From positions 5,580,001 through 5,644,000 of the forward strand of contig NZ_CP121261.1 in the NCBI RefSeq assembly GCF_029637605.1: a DNA stretch of 64,000 bases. The letters are read 5' to 3'. A program made the position numbers and the translations under genes. Below the pieces are notes generated by a model. That model saw nothing but the letters and a program-made list of their open reading frames with translations, made no database searches and had not been told where the DNA came from. This document shows positions 1-9,507 of the stretch, piece by piece (position 1 is the first letter of the stretch; every line of letters starts with the position of its first letter). Source of the DNA: Achromobacter spanius (GTDB lineage: Bacteria > Pseudomonadota > Gammaproteobacteria > Burkholderiales > Burkholderiaceae_B).

Positions 1-103
1 TTTGCAATTCTGCAGGTTTATCTTTGTTTTTGGAATCGCAAGAATAGCGCCCTTGAAAGGATCTCCCGTGTTGGGCGATTCCCCAACCGCAGAAGGAAAT
101 GCA

Positions 104-505
104 ATGATCGATACCCGTACCGCGCCCTACGCCGCGCTGCTGCTGCGCGTGGCGCTTGGCGTCATGTTCCTGGCCCACGGCCTGACCAAGCTGCTGGTGT
201 TCACGCTGCCCGGCACCGCGCAGTTCTTCGCCAAGATCGGGTTCGCCGGCTGGCTGGCCTACCCCGTGACGTTCTTCGAAGTGGGTGCCGGCGTGCTGTT
301 GATTTTGGGCATCGTGCCGCGCTGGGTGGCGGCGATCGCGGTGGTGCAGTTGTTCGTGGCGTCCACCGTGCATTTTGGCAATGGCTGGGGCTTCGGCAAT
401 GCCGGGGGCGGTTGGGAATATCCGATCTTCCTGACCGTTGCGGCCGCCGTGCTGGTGCTGCTGGGTGATGGCAAGTTCGCCCTGGTCAAGAGCGGGCGCG
501 GCTGA
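104..505 (+). CDS. DoxX family membrane protein
   Basis: A 133-residue protein with four hydrophobic segments and the N-terminal pattern LLLRVALGVMFLAHG typical of DoxX/DoxD-like membrane proteins. Members are small inner-membrane proteins, some linked to thiosulfate or redox metabolism; the substrate here is unknown. An upstream in-frame extension exists, but ATG at 104 is preferred because AGAAGGA lies just before it and the family homology begins there. It stands alone, upstream of two leftward genes. Confidence 0.85.
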   Translation: MIDTRTAPYAALLLRVALGVMFLAHGLTKLLVFTLPGTAQFFAKIGFAGWLAYPVTFFEVGAGVLLILGIVPRWVAAIAVVQLFVASTVHFGNGWGFGNAGGGWEYPIFLTVAAAVLVLLGDGKFALVKSGRG

Positions 506-526
506 CAGCAGGCGCGCTGGCGAATA

Positions 527-1117
527 TCAGCCAGCCGGATTGGGATCAAAACCAAGCTGTCGCGCCACATCCTGCCGCGTCATCGCGCGCAATGGCGCGG
601 CAGCGTAAACGCCGGGCCATGAGACCGAGATCGCCGCGTCAGGCGAAAGATCGGCCAAGGCCTCCAGCAGCGGAGCGCCATCCTGGGTAGATAGTTTCTC
701 CAGCACCGCGGGCAGATCGCGGTCCAGCAGCAAGCCGGCACCTGCCTGGGTAGCCGCGTACAACTGGCCCGCATCATCCAGCCACCAGCTACTTACGGTA
801 TTGACCGGCACATCCGTGTGCGTCAGCAGGCGTTCGTTGTCGTCGCTCAAGCGAAGCACGAACGGCGCACCATCCAGACGCACGAAGACCCGCTGCGGCC
901 CGTTCTGGAAGTACCAGCGGCCCGCATCGTCGTGTTCATAGTTACGGTTGATGAAGTCCAGGATCTGGGTATTGGTAATGGATTCGCCCGCGCCGCCTTG
1001 TCCGGCCTGGCCCTGCGGATGCAGGCGCCACCGGCCGCGCCCGTCCAGCGACAGCCAGCCATATACCGCCGGCACATTGGGCCAGCGAACGAGTGCGTCC
1101 TTTACCGATTGATCCAT
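527..1117 (-). CDS. Conserved hypothetical protein, DUF2946/DUF2944-like
   Basis: A 196-residue soluble-looking protein without signal peptide or membrane segments. It contains WYFQNGPQRVFVRLDG and WWLDDAGQLY stretches typical of a small Burkholderiales-restricted family of unknown function; I recall it as a DUF but am unsure of the number. It ends 22 bases past the convergent DoxX gene and lies 2 bases from the next leftward gene, so the two probably share a transcript. Confidence 0.6.
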   Translation of the reverse strand: MDQSVKDALVRWPNVPAVYGWLSLDGRGRWRLHPQGQAGQGGAGESITNTQILDFINRNYEHDDAGRWYFQNGPQRVFVRLDGAPFVLRLSDDNERLLTHTDVPVNTVSSWWLDDAGQLYAATQAGAGLLLDRDLPAVLEKLSTQDGAPLLEALADLSPDAAISVSWPGVYAAAPLRAMTRQDVARQLGFDPNPAG

Positions 1118-1119
1118 GT

Positions 1120-1437
1120 TCAGGGCCTGATGATGATGGAAGGCGGCGTGATGACAATGGCGGGCGCGGCCATCGGCACGACGACCTGGGGCTGCGCATA
1201 GTACCCCTGCCGGTAATCATCGCGGCATTTGCGCTTTTCCTGGTATTCGCCGTTGCGTTTCCATTTGCGTTCAACCTTGCACGCGCCATCCCAGTATTTT
1301 TCCTTGTACTCGCGTCCATGGCGATGGTGGTGGCGGTCGTTGTCGGCCTCGGCCGCAATCGGCGCAAGCGACAGCAGTGCCGCGGTCGACAAGGCAAGCA
1401 TGGGCGAACAGGCGCGTGAATTCAGAATGCGGTGCAT
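1120..1437 (-). CDS. Small secreted His/Arg-rich protein
   Basis: A 105-residue protein with a clear Sec signal peptide (hydrophobic core LALSTAALLSLAPIAAEA). The mature region begins with a histidine-rich DRHHHRHGREYKEKYWDG segment and ends with a hydrophobic proline/isoleucine tail. The His run could bind metal, which is inference. ATG at 1437 gives a normal-length signal peptide; an alternative in-frame ATG lies at 1479, and neither has a strong ribosome site. It sits upstream of the hypothetical gene on the same strand. Confidence 0.6.
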   Translation of the reverse strand: MHRILNSRACSPMLALSTAALLSLAPIAAEADNDRHHHRHGREYKEKYWDGACKVERKWKRNGEYQEKRKCRDDYRQGYYAQPQVVVPMAAPAIVITPPSIIIRP

Positions 1438-1638
1438 GGCGTCGATGGCAGTGGAAAACGGCGTCACCTTAGCAATCATTCGATTGTCAGCGCGTAGGGA
1501 TGCGTAACGAGTTGCGAGAGCCCGGGCGCGGGGCGAGCAATTTTCGCTGGACGAAAATTTGTTGCGACGCAACTTTACCGGGTTCGCGGGCGTGCCTATC
1601 TTGGTGGCCATACTTAGCCAACGGGCCTTGCCGCTGCC

Positions 1639-2409
1639 ATGCCATCCCAGGAAACGAGCCTAGTCTCCGCTACGAAAAAGGTCTGCCGCGTACTGGCCAG
1701 CCTGTCCAGCCGCCGCGTCCAGCGCTTGACCGATATTGCGCAGGCGGCGCAACTGGATGTCTCCACGGCCCTGCGCATCCTGAAGGACCTGGAAGCCGAG
1801 GGTTTCGTGGAGCGAGACCCGGTCAGCAAGCACTACATGCTGGGGCCGCAGATCTACGCCATGCACCATGCCATGGTTGACGGCCTGGATCTGCGCGGCT
1901 TGTCGCGCGCCGCGCTGATACGTCTTGCCCGCAAGTTCGGCGACACCGTCATCCTGTCCATGCCGACCGGCTGGGAATCCGTCTGCCTGGATCTGTGCTT
2001 CGGCGATTACCCGATACGCGCCAACTACCTGGATGTGGGCAGCCGCCGTCCGCTGGGCGTCGGCGCGGGCAGCCTGGCATTGTTGGCTGCCTTGGACGAG
2101 AGCGAGGCGCGCGCCGTGCTGCCGCCCGTGCATCAATGGCTGCGCAACCGCTACCCGAACTACCCGGCCCAAGTGATGGATCAGATGACGGCCCGCGCCC
2201 GCAAGCTCGGCCATTCGATGCTGCTGGACGTGGTGGTGGACAAGATGGGGGGCCTGGGCGTGGCCGTGCGCGGCCCCAGCGGGCGCGCCATTGCCGCGCT
2301 CAGCGTGGCGGCGCTTAGCGACCGCATCCAATCGCGCGAAGCGGAATTGGCCCAGGCGCTTACTGCCGAGGCGCGCGCCATCGAACGTGCGTGGATGCCT
2401 CATGCTTGA
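1639..2409 (+). CDS. IclR family transcriptional regulator
   Basis: A 256-residue regulator with an N-terminal winged helix-turn-helix (about residues 10-75, with LTDIAQAAQLDVSTALRIL as recognition region) and a C-terminal IclR effector domain (LGVGAGSLALLAAL; GGLGVAVRGPSGRAIAALSVA). IclR proteins control catabolic operons in response to small carboxylates or aromatics. It overlaps the next gene by 8 bases and is the first gene of the rightward cluster, so it very likely regulates that cluster. The inducer cannot be inferred. Confidence 0.92.
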   Translation: MPSQETSLVSATKKVCRVLASLSSRRVQRLTDIAQAAQLDVSTALRILKDLEAEGFVERDPVSKHYMLGPQIYAMHHAMVDGLDLRGLSRAALIRLARKFGDTVILSMPTGWESVCLDLCFGDYPIRANYLDVGSRRPLGVGAGSLALLAALDESEARAVLPPVHQWLRNRYPNYPAQVMDQMTARARKLGHSMLLDVVVDKMGGLGVAVRGPSGRAIAALSVAALSDRIQSREAELAQALTAEARAIERAWMPHA

Positions 2410-3547
2410 TCGCCGCCACGCCTACTTGCTTGCCGCCGTCACCACGCGCTTCGGCCGCCATGAAGGGCGTTCGGCCCTGGACCTGATGGCCGAGGCCGCC
2501 AATGGCGCGCTGGCGCAAGCCGGCGTGCGGCGCGCCGATATCGACGGCGTGCTGTGCGGCTATGCCACCACCTACCCGCATTTGATGCTGGCCACGCTGC
2601 TCAGCGAAAAACTGGGCCTGGAGCCCCACTACGCCCATGGCATGCAGATGGGTGGCGCGACCGGCGCGGCCATGGTCATGCTGGCCCGCGAGCTGGTGCG
2701 CTCTGGCCGCTGCCGCCGCCTGTTGGTGGTGGCCGGCGAGAACCGGTTGACGGGGCAAGCGGTCGACGCGTCGATCCAGACCTTGGCGCAGGTCGGTGAA
2801 GCCGACACGGAGGTGCCCAACGGCGCCTCGGTGCCCGCCTACTACGCCCTGCTGGCGTCCCGCTACATGCATCAAACCGGCACCCGCCGCCAAGACCTGG
2901 CCGAGCTTGCCGTGCTGATGCGGCGCCACGCCACCGGCCACGCCTGTTCGCACCTGGTAGAGCCCATCAGCGTGGAACAGGTGATGGCGTCGCGTCCCAT
3001 CGCCACGCCGCTGCATCTGCTGGACTGCTGCCCGATCTCGGACGGTGCGGTGGCCCTGGTCGTCAGCGCCGACGGCGGGCCGGTACGCGTCAGCGGCGCG
3101 GGGCAGGCGCATCGGCACCAGCACCTGTCGGCGCTGCGCGACATCCTGGACACCGGCGCCGCGCGCGCCTGGCGGCACGCGCGCATCGATGCCGGCATCG
3201 AGCCCGGCCAGGTCGATTACCTGGGCATCTACGATTCCTTCACCATCACGCTGGCCATGCTGCTTGAAGAGTTGGGCTACGCGCCGCGCGGTCGGGCCGC
3301 GCAACGGGTGCGGCGCGGCGATTTCGACGCCGCTGGCCCGCTGCCGCTCAATACGCATGGCGGACTGCTGTCCTTCGGGCATTCCGGCGTGGCCGGCGGC
3401 ATGGCGCATGTTGCCGAGGCCTGGACCCAACTGGCGGGTCATGGTGGGCCGCGTCAGGCGGGCAGGCGGCGCTGTGCGTTGGTGCATGCCGATGGCGGGG
3501 TGCTATCGGCCCACGTCAGCCTGGTGCTGCAAGCGGAGGACGCCTGA
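2402..3547 (+). CDS. Thiolase-like protein lacking nucleophilic Cys (possible retro-aldolase)
   Basis: A 381-residue thiolase-superfamily protein of the SCP2/SCP-x type. Where thiolases carry the nucleophile in an SCASG-like motif, this protein reads MGGATG, so the reactive cysteine is absent. The C-terminal His motif GHSGVAGG and the IYDSFT motif are kept. Cys-less thiolase-like proteins paired with a DUF35 protein are known as acyl-CoA retro-aldolases (the steroid side-chain enzyme Ltp2 with ChsH2), and the next gene, joined by a TGATG stop-start, encodes a DUF35 protein. I infer C-C cleavage of a beta-hydroxyacyl-CoA, not thiolysis. The start at 2402 overlaps the IclR stop; a longer frame upstream is not used. 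Confidence 0.82.
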   Translation: MLDRRHAYLLAAVTTRFGRHEGRSALDLMAEAANGALAQAGVRRADIDGVLCGYATTYPHLMLATLLSEKLGLEPHYAHGMQMGGATGAAMVMLARELVRSGRCRRLLVVAGENRLTGQAVDASIQTLAQVGEADTEVPNGASVPAYYALLASRYMHQTGTRRQDLAELAVLMRRHATGHACSHLVEPISVEQVMASRPIATPLHLLDCCPISDGAVALVVSADGGPVRVSGAGQAHRHQHLSALRDILDTGAARAWRHARIDAGIEPGQVDYLGIYDSFTITLAMLLEELGYAPRGRAAQRVRRGDFDAAGPLPLNTHGGLLSFGHSGVAGGMAHVAEAWTQLAGHGGPRQAGRRRCALVHADGGVLSAHVSLVLQAEDA

Positions 3548-3888
3548 TGAGCGCGCACGACCCGTTGGAATTGCAGCGCTGCGAAGATTGCGGCGCCTGG
3601 TGGGCCTTGCGCCCCTATGCCTGCGCGGCCTGCGGTGGCACGTCCTTGCAGTGGCGCCACAGCGGCGGGTTGGGCGTGGTGCTGGCGCGCACCGACGTGC
3701 ATCGCGCGCCCGACGAATTCTGGCGTCGGCATGTGCCCTACACGCTGGTTCTGGTGCGCCTTGAAGAAGGCGCGGTACTGATGGGCCATGCTGACACCAG
3801 CGTGGCCATAGGCCAGGAAGTCGTGGGCCGCGCGATGAGCATCGACGGCCGCGCATTGCTGGGTTTCGAGGCGCGCCGGCCGCCTTGA
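3547..3888 (+). CDS. DUF35 (zinc ribbon + OB fold) partner protein
   Basis: A 113-residue protein with an N-terminal zinc ribbon (CEDCGAWW and CAACGG) followed by a short OB-fold region (VLARTDVHRA; YTLVLVRLEEG). DUF35 proteins form complexes with thiolase-like enzymes and help bind acyl-CoA. The start codon overlaps the stop of the thiolase-like gene by one base, consistent with a translationally coupled heteromer. Confidence 0.85.
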   Translation: MSAHDPLELQRCEDCGAWWALRPYACAACGGTSLQWRHSGGLGVVLARTDVHRAPDEFWRRHVPYTLVLVRLEEGAVLMGHADTSVAIGQEVVGRAMSIDGRALLGFEARRPP

Positions 3889-3945
3889 TGCGCCGCCGGC
3901 ATTTCCACACTTCGTAGAACAACACATCCGCAAGGAGGAGACAAC

Positions 3946-4917
3946 ATGCGCGCAATCGCAGCATGGCGCACGGCCCTGGCCGTGATTTCCCTGGCGGCGG
4001 CCACCGCCGCGACCGCTCAGGACTGGCCAGACAAGTCCATCACCCTCGTCGTTCCCTACCCTCCGGGAGGCCCCACCGACATCGTGGCCCGCGTCGTGGC
4101 GCAGGGCCTGGGCGATGAGCTCAAGCAAACCATCATCGTCGACAACCGTTCCGGCGCCGGCGGCAACATCGGCGCCGACATGGTCGCCAAAAGTACGCCC
4201 GACGGCTACACGCTGCTGATGGCGACGACCGCCCACGCCATCAATATGTCGCTGTTCAAGAACTTGAACTACGACACGCGCAAGAGCTTCGCGCCGCTGT
4301 CGTTGTTGACGCAAGGGCCGTTGGTGATCGTCGCCCGGCCGGACTTGCCCGCCTCCAATGTGCGCGAGCTGATTGCGCTGGCCAAGGCCACGCCCGACAA
4401 GCTCAGCTTCGCCTCGTCCGGCAACGGTCAGTCCACCCACCTGGCGGCCGAACTGTTCGACGCCATGGCCGGCGTGCGCATGGTGCATGTGCCGTACCGG
4501 GGCAGCGCGCCCGCGCTGACCGATGTCATGGGCGGACAGGCCGACGTCATGTTCGACACGATGCTGTCGTCGATGCCCTATGTGAAGGGCGGCAAGCTGA
4601 AGGCGCTGGCCATTACGGGGGCAAAGCGCTCGGCTGCCGCGCCGGATGTCCCGACGGTGGCCGAGGCCGGGCTGCCGGGTTATGAAGCCACCGCCTGGAA
4701 TGGCCTGCTGGCGCCCGCCGGCACGCCCGACGCGGTGGTGCAGCGGCTTAGCGCCTCGTTGCACAAGGTGTTGGAACGTCCCGATATCAAGCAAAAGTTT
4801 GCGGCGCAGGGCTTCGCTTCCGCCTGGATGACGCCCGCCGACACGGCCCGCTTCCTGGACGCCGAGATCGGCAAATGGGCAAGCGTCGTCAAGACTTCCG
4901 GGGCGACGGTCAACTGA
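3946..4917 (+). CDS. Bug/TctC family periplasmic solute-binding protein
   Basis: A 323-residue protein with a signal peptide ending near ATAQ and the hallmark Bug motifs: WPDKSITLVVPYPPGGPTD, a GAGGNIGAD ligand loop and MVHVPYRGSAPALTD. These proteins bind carboxylates for tripartite tricarboxylate transporters or for sensing. No TctA/TctB membrane genes lie nearby, so the permease must be elsewhere. AAGGAGGAG before ATG 3946 fixes the start. A second Bug gene lies at 7139. Confidence 0.93.
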   Translation: MRAIAAWRTALAVISLAAATAATAQDWPDKSITLVVPYPPGGPTDIVARVVAQGLGDELKQTIIVDNRSGAGGNIGADMVAKSTPDGYTLLMATTAHAINMSLFKNLNYDTRKSFAPLSLLTQGPLVIVARPDLPASNVRELIALAKATPDKLSFASSGNGQSTHLAAELFDAMAGVRMVHVPYRGSAPALTDVMGGQADVMFDTMLSSMPYVKGGKLKALAITGAKRSAAAPDVPTVAEAGLPGYEATAWNGLLAPAGTPDAVVQRLSASLHKVLERPDIKQKFAAQGFASAWMTPADTARFLDAEIGKWASVVKTSGATVN

Positions 4918-4954
4918 CCGCCCGGCCACGCACCTATCCAGCTAGGGGAGTTCC

Positions 4955-7102
4955 ATGGCTTCTGTACCTACCGGTGATGCAGGCCTTGCACGGCTGCTTG
5001 ACCCGGCCTCTATCGCCATCGTTGGCGCGTCCGACAACCCGGACAAGATCGGCGGCCGACCCATTCACTACATGCGGCGCCACGGCTATGGGGGCACGCT
5101 GTACCCTATCAATCCGCAACGCGCCGAGGTCCAGGGCGAACGCGCCTGGCCCAGCCTGGCCGCCTTGCCCGTCGCGCCGGATCTGGCGATCGTGGCGGTG
5201 GCGGGAGAACAGGCCGTGCAGGCCGTGGACCAATGCGCGGAATTGGGCGTGGCCGCCGCCATCGTCATCTCGGCGGGCTTTTCGGAAACCGGGCCGGCGG
5301 GCCGCGCGCTGCAGGACGCGATGACGGCACGGGCGCGCGCGGCCGGCCTGCGCATCGTCGGGCCGAATTCACAAGGCCTGGCCAATTTCGGCAATGGCGC
5401 CATCGCCAGCTTCTCGACCATGTTCCTGGAAGTGGAGCCGCGCGACGGGCCGGTAGCGGTCATCAGCCAAAGCGGCGGCATGTGCGCCATGGTGTATGGG
5501 CTGCTGCGCCAGCGCGGCATCGGCGTGCGGCATGTGCATGCCACCGGCAACGAGGCCGACGTCTCGGTCTCGGAACTGGCCTGCGCGACGCTGCGCGACC
5601 CGGAAGTGGGCATCGTGCTGCTGTACCTGGAGTCGCTGCGCGAGGCCGGGCCGCTGGCCCAGGCCGCCGCCATGGCGCGGGCGCGCGGCGTGCCGTTGAT
5701 GGTGGTCAAGGCAGGGCGGTCCGAGGCGGGCGCCCGCGCCGCCGCCTCGCATACCGGCGCCCTGGCCAACGAAGACCGGGCCGTTGATGCGTTTCTTGAG
5801 CATCACGGCATCTTGCGGGCGCGCGATCCGCAAGAGCTTGTGCGCTACGCCGAACTGGCCCTGCGCAGCCCGCTGCCGCAGGGGCCCCGGGTGGTAGTGG
5901 TCAGCAACTCAGGCGCCAGTTGCGTGCTGGCCTCGGATGCCGCCGCGGACCGGGGGCTGGACATCGCCCCCTTGAGCATTGCCACCCAGCAGGCGCTGGC
6001 CGAACGCCTGCCCGGCTTTGCCACCACCGTCAACCCCGTGGACATCACCGCGGCACTGCTGTCGAACAACGGCCTGTTTGGCCAGGTGCTGCCGGTGATA
6101 GGCGCCGACCCGGCCGCCGACATGTTCCTGTTGGACATCCCGGTGGCCGGTCGTGGCTACGACGTGGATTCGTTCGCGGTTGATGCCGCGGACTTTGCCC
6201 AGGCCGCTTCCAAGCCGGTCACCGTGGTCGCCTGGCAGGAGAACGTTGCCCAGGTTTTCCGTGCGCGGGGCCTGCCGGTGTACGCCGACGAAATGCAGGC
6301 CATGGATGCCATGGCGGCGCTGTTCCGTCTGCGCCAGCTGCGCGAACGCGGCGACGCCGCAGCGCCCGCCGCGCCGCAAGGCCAGATTGCGAGCGACCCG
6401 GCGCCCGGCGTAGCTGGCGGCTTTCTGTCCGAGGCCGAGAGCCTGGCATTGCTGGCCCAGGCCGGGCTGGCCGTTATCGAGCATGCCGTCTGTGGCAACG
6501 CCGATGAGGCGGTGGCGGCATGGCGGCGCATGGGCGCGCCGGTGGCCTTGAAGGCGTGCTCGAAGAAATTGCCGCACAAATCGGAACATGGCTTGGTGGC
6601 GCTGGGCCTGAATGATGAAGCGGCGCTGCGGACAGCGCTGTCGCAACAGGCGCAAACCCTGGCCAGCCTGGGCGTGCGCGACGGCGTCTGGCTGGTGGCG
6701 CGAATGCAGCGTGGCCTGCACGAATGCGCGCTGGGCGCGCGGATGGATCCGGTGCTGGGGCCCGTCGTCATGATCGGCAGTGGTGGCAAGTATGTTGAAG
6801 CGCTGCAGGACGTGGCGGTGCTGATGCCGCCGTTCGATGCCGATCAGGTCATCGACAAGTTGCGCGGCTTGCGCATCGGCACGCTGTTGCAGGGTGTGCG
6901 TGGCGATCCGCCCGGGGATATTCCGGCCTTGGCGGCGCAGGCCGTGGCGCTAGGCCGCTACGTGCTGTCCGCCGGGTCTCGGCTGGCGTCGATCGATATC
7001 AACCCCGTGCTGGTCGGCGCCATGGGGCAGGGGGCGGTGGCGCTGGATGCGCTTGTCGAAGTCAATGGAAGTGGCTTGCCGGCGCCAGGCCTTGCGGCCT
7101 GA
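4955..7102 (+). CDS. Acyl-CoA synthetase (NDP-forming), acetate-CoA ligase family
   Basis: A 715-residue single-chain NDP-forming acyl-CoA ligase. Domains in order: CoA-binding Rossmann domain (DPASIAIVGASDNP, about 15-110), two succinyl-CoA-synthetase-alpha-like ligase domains with SQSGG and the phospho-His motif SHTGALA (about 270), and a C-terminal ATP-grasp domain (KACSKKLPHKSEHGLV; SIDINPVLV). It makes acyl-CoA from acid, CoA and ATP, or the reverse. It sits between two solute-binding protein genes; the ribosome site AGGGGAG fits the 4955 start. Confidence 0.92.
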   Translation: MASVPTGDAGLARLLDPASIAIVGASDNPDKIGGRPIHYMRRHGYGGTLYPINPQRAEVQGERAWPSLAALPVAPDLAIVAVAGEQAVQAVDQCAELGVAAAIVISAGFSETGPAGRALQDAMTARARAAGLRIVGPNSQGLANFGNGAIASFSTMFLEVEPRDGPVAVISQSGGMCAMVYGLLRQRGIGVRHVHATGNEADVSVSELACATLRDPEVGIVLLYLESLREAGPLAQAAAMARARGVPLMVVKAGRSEAGARAAASHTGALANEDRAVDAFLEHHGILRARDPQELVRYAELALRSPLPQGPRVVVVSNSGASCVLASDAAADRGLDIAPLSIATQQALAERLPGFATTVNPVDITAALLSNNGLFGQVLPVIGADPAADMFLLDIPVAGRGYDVDSFAVDAADFAQAASKPVTVVAWQENVAQVFRARGLPVYADEMQAMDAMAALFRLRQLRERGDAAAPAAPQGQIASDPAPGVAGGFLSEAESLALLAQAGLAVIEHAVCGNADEAVAAWRRMGAPVALKACSKKLPHKSEHGLVALGLNDEAALRTALSQQAQTLASLGVRDGVWLVARMQRGLHECALGARMDPVLGPVVMIGSGGKYVEALQDVAVLMPPFDADQVIDKLRGLRIGTLLQGVRGDPPGDIPALAAQAVALGRYVLSAGSRLASIDINPVLVGAMGQGAVALDALVEVNGSGLPAPGLAA

Positions 7103-7138
7103 CTGCGACATGTCCAAAGCCCGAACCAAGGAGACCCT

Positions 7139-8116
7139 ATGCACAAATTTGTCCTTCTGGTCGCAGCGGCGCTAGCCCTGCCGGCCACCCCCGACGCGCA
7201 TGCCCAGGCCGGCAGCGATTGGCCCACGCGACCCATCACGCTGGTGGTGCCTTTTCCGCCTGGCGGTACCACCGACCTGCTGGCGCGGCTAATCGCGCGC
7301 GAGGCAAGCGCAGGCCTGGGGCAGAGCATCGTGGTGGAAAACCGGCCGGGCGCCGGCGGCGGCATCGGCGCGGCCGCGGTGGCGCGGGCCAAGCCCGATG
7401 GCTACACGCTGTTGATGGGCACGGTCGGCACGCAGGCCAGCAACCAGTTCCTGTACGCCCAGCTTCCTTACGACGCCGCACGCGATTTTGCGCCGGTCAC
7501 CTTGCTGGCCAACTCGCCCAACGTGCTGCTGGTGAATCCCAAGGTTGGCGTGAACAGCGTGGCGCAACTGCTTGAGCAGGCGCGCCGCAACCCCGGCAGC
7601 CTGAACTTTGCGTCCACCAGCCTGGGCGGATCGCCCCATCTGTCGGGGGAACTCTTCAACAGCATGGCGCACGTGGATATCCGCCATGTGCCGTACAAGG
7701 GTTCGGCCCCCGCCATGACCGACTTGATCGGGGGCCAGGTGCAACTGATGTACGACAACTTGCCCTCGGCCATGGGCCAGATCAAGTCGGGCGCCGTGAA
7801 GGCCTTGGCCGTGACCACGGCGGCGCGCGTGCCGATGCTGCCGGACGTGCCCACCGTGGCGGAATCCGGGCTGCCCGGCTACGAGGTGAATGCCTGGTTC
7901 GGCCTGCTGGCGCCGGCGGGCACGCCAGCGCCGATCATCAAGCGCCTGCAAACGGTCGTGGCCGACGCGATGCAGGACAAATCGCTGCGCGGGCAGGTCG
8001 AGGCGTTGGGCGCGATTCCCGTCGCCAATACGCCGCAAGACTACGCCGCCATCATCCGCGCCGACACCGACAAATGGCGCACGGTCATACGCCAGGCCGG
8101 CATCCACGCGCAGTAG
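7139..8116 (+). CDS. Bug/TctC family periplasmic solute-binding protein
   Basis: A 325-residue paralogue of the protein at 3946, with signal peptide (cleavage near AHAQA), WPTRPITLVVPFPPGGTTD, GAGGGIGAAAV and IRHVPYKGSAPAMTD. CAAGGAG precedes the ATG. Two different Bug proteins in one cluster may bind two related substrates or separate uptake from sensing. No membrane transporter subunits are adjacent. Confidence 0.93.
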   Translation: MHKFVLLVAAALALPATPDAHAQAGSDWPTRPITLVVPFPPGGTTDLLARLIAREASAGLGQSIVVENRPGAGGGIGAAAVARAKPDGYTLLMGTVGTQASNQFLYAQLPYDAARDFAPVTLLANSPNVLLVNPKVGVNSVAQLLEQARRNPGSLNFASTSLGGSPHLSGELFNSMAHVDIRHVPYKGSAPAMTDLIGGQVQLMYDNLPSAMGQIKSGAVKALAVTTAARVPMLPDVPTVAESGLPGYEVNAWFGLLAPAGTPAPIIKRLQTVVADAMQDKSLRGQVEALGAIPVANTPQDYAAIIRADTDKWRTVIRQAGIHAQ

Positions 8117-8138
8117 GCCGCGCAAACAGGAGGAAGAC

Positions 8139-9497
8139 ATGAAGAACAACGCGACAACGCTGCGCATCGGCTCGGGCGCCGGTTGGTGGGGCGACCGCAT
8201 CGACCCGGCGCGCTGGAACGCCGAGCGTGGCGAGCTGGATTTCCTGTGCTTCGAGACCATGGCCGAAGCGACGGTCTCGGCCGCCCAGGTGCGCAAGCGC
8301 CGCGACCCCGCGTTTCCTGGTTATGACACCTGGCTGGACGACCGCATGCGTGCCGTGCTGCCGCACTGCATGAAGCGTGGCACACGTATCGTGTCCAACC
8401 AGGGGTGGATCAACCCGCGTGGCGCGGCGCAACGTATCGCCGAGCTGTGCGCCGAGGCGGGTTGGACGCACGCGCGCGTCGCGGCGGTCAGCGCCACCGA
8501 CCTTAGCGCCAGCATCGCCGCGAGCGGCGCCACGATCATGGAAAGCGGCGCACCCGTGGCCTCGATCGCCGACAGCCTGATTTCGGCGGAGCCCTACGCG
8601 GGCGCCGCCGCCATTGTCCAGGCCCTGGACCAGGGCGCCGACATCGTCGTCACCGGCCGGGTGGCGGATCCGTCGCTGTTCCTGGCGCCGATGATGCATC
8701 ACTTTGGATGGCGTGATGACGACTGGAGCCGGTTGGGGCAGGGCAGCGGCATCGGTCATCTGCTGGAGTGCGGCGCGCAGGTCACCGGCGGCTACTTCAG
8801 CGACCCCGGCTACAAAGACGTGCCGCAGCCGTGGAACCTGGCCTTTCCCTATGCGGATGTAGAGGCCGACGGCACCGCCGTTATCGGCAAGGTCGACGGT
8901 ACCGGCGGCTGCATCGACCTGCGCACGGTGAAAGAACAGATGTTCTACGAAGTCCACGACCCGGCGCGCTACATCACGCCGGACGTGGTGGTGGATTTCA
9001 CCGGCGCAAACCTGGTGCAAACCGGCCCGGACCGCGTACGGGTGAGTGGCATCGCGGGGCATCCGCGCACGTCGACGCTCAAGGTGTCGCTGGGGTGTGC
9101 CGAGGGCTATATTGGCGAAGACATGTTCTTTTTTGCCGGACCGGGCTGTCTGGACAAGGCGCGCCTGGCGGAAACCATCCTGCGCGAACGCCTGCGCATC
9201 GTGGGCCTGCGTGCCGATGCACTGCGCATCGACTTCATCGGCGTCAACGCGGTGCATGGCGCCGCGTCATCGCCCACCGCGTGCGAACCGGCCGAAGTGG
9301 CGGTCCGCATTGCCGCTCGCAGCGCCTCGCGGGCGGACGCCGAGAAGATCGGGCGCGAGGTCGACGGCATGGCGGTTTGCGGATTGGCCTCCACCGGCAA
9401 GCGCGTGCCGCACCAGGACCGGGTCCGCGAGGTCATCGGCCTGTGGTCCGCGCTGACACCGCGTGAAGCCGTGCAATGCACCATCGATTTCGTTTGA
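8139..9497 (+). CDS. AtuA family protein (acyclic terpene utilization, DUF1446)
   Basis: A 452-residue protein matching the AtuA/DUF1446 family (LRIGSGAGWWGDR; VTGRVADPSLFLAP; GYIGEDMFFFAGPG). AtuA is encoded in the citronellol/geranyl-CoA catabolic cluster of Pseudomonas, but its reaction is not well defined; homologues occur in many acyl-CoA degradation clusters. GGAGGAAGAC precedes ATG 8139, so the longer upstream frame is rejected. The next gene encodes the small partner usually fused or adjacent. Confidence 0.88.
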   Translation: MKNNATTLRIGSGAGWWGDRIDPARWNAERGELDFLCFETMAEATVSAAQVRKRRDPAFPGYDTWLDDRMRAVLPHCMKRGTRIVSNQGWINPRGAAQRIAELCAEAGWTHARVAAVSATDLSASIAASGATIMESGAPVASIADSLISAEPYAGAAAIVQALDQGADIVVTGRVADPSLFLAPMMHHFGWRDDDWSRLGQGSGIGHLLECGAQVTGGYFSDPGYKDVPQPWNLAFPYADVEADGTAVIGKVDGTGGCIDLRTVKEQMFYEVHDPARYITPDVVVDFTGANLVQTGPDRVRVSGIAGHPRTSTLKVSLGCAEGYIGEDMFFFAGPGCLDKARLAETILRERLRIVGLRADALRIDFIGVNAVHGAASSPTACEPAEVAVRIAARSASRADAEKIGREVDGMAVCGLASTGKRVPHQDRVREVIGLWSALTPREAVQCTIDFV

Positions 9498-9507
9498 AGG
9501 AGCCGAC

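Noticed and set aside
7890..8138. N-terminal extension of the AtuA gene
   Set aside because: The extension is a shadow of the upstream Bug gene; GGAGGAAGAC before ATG 8139 marks the true start.
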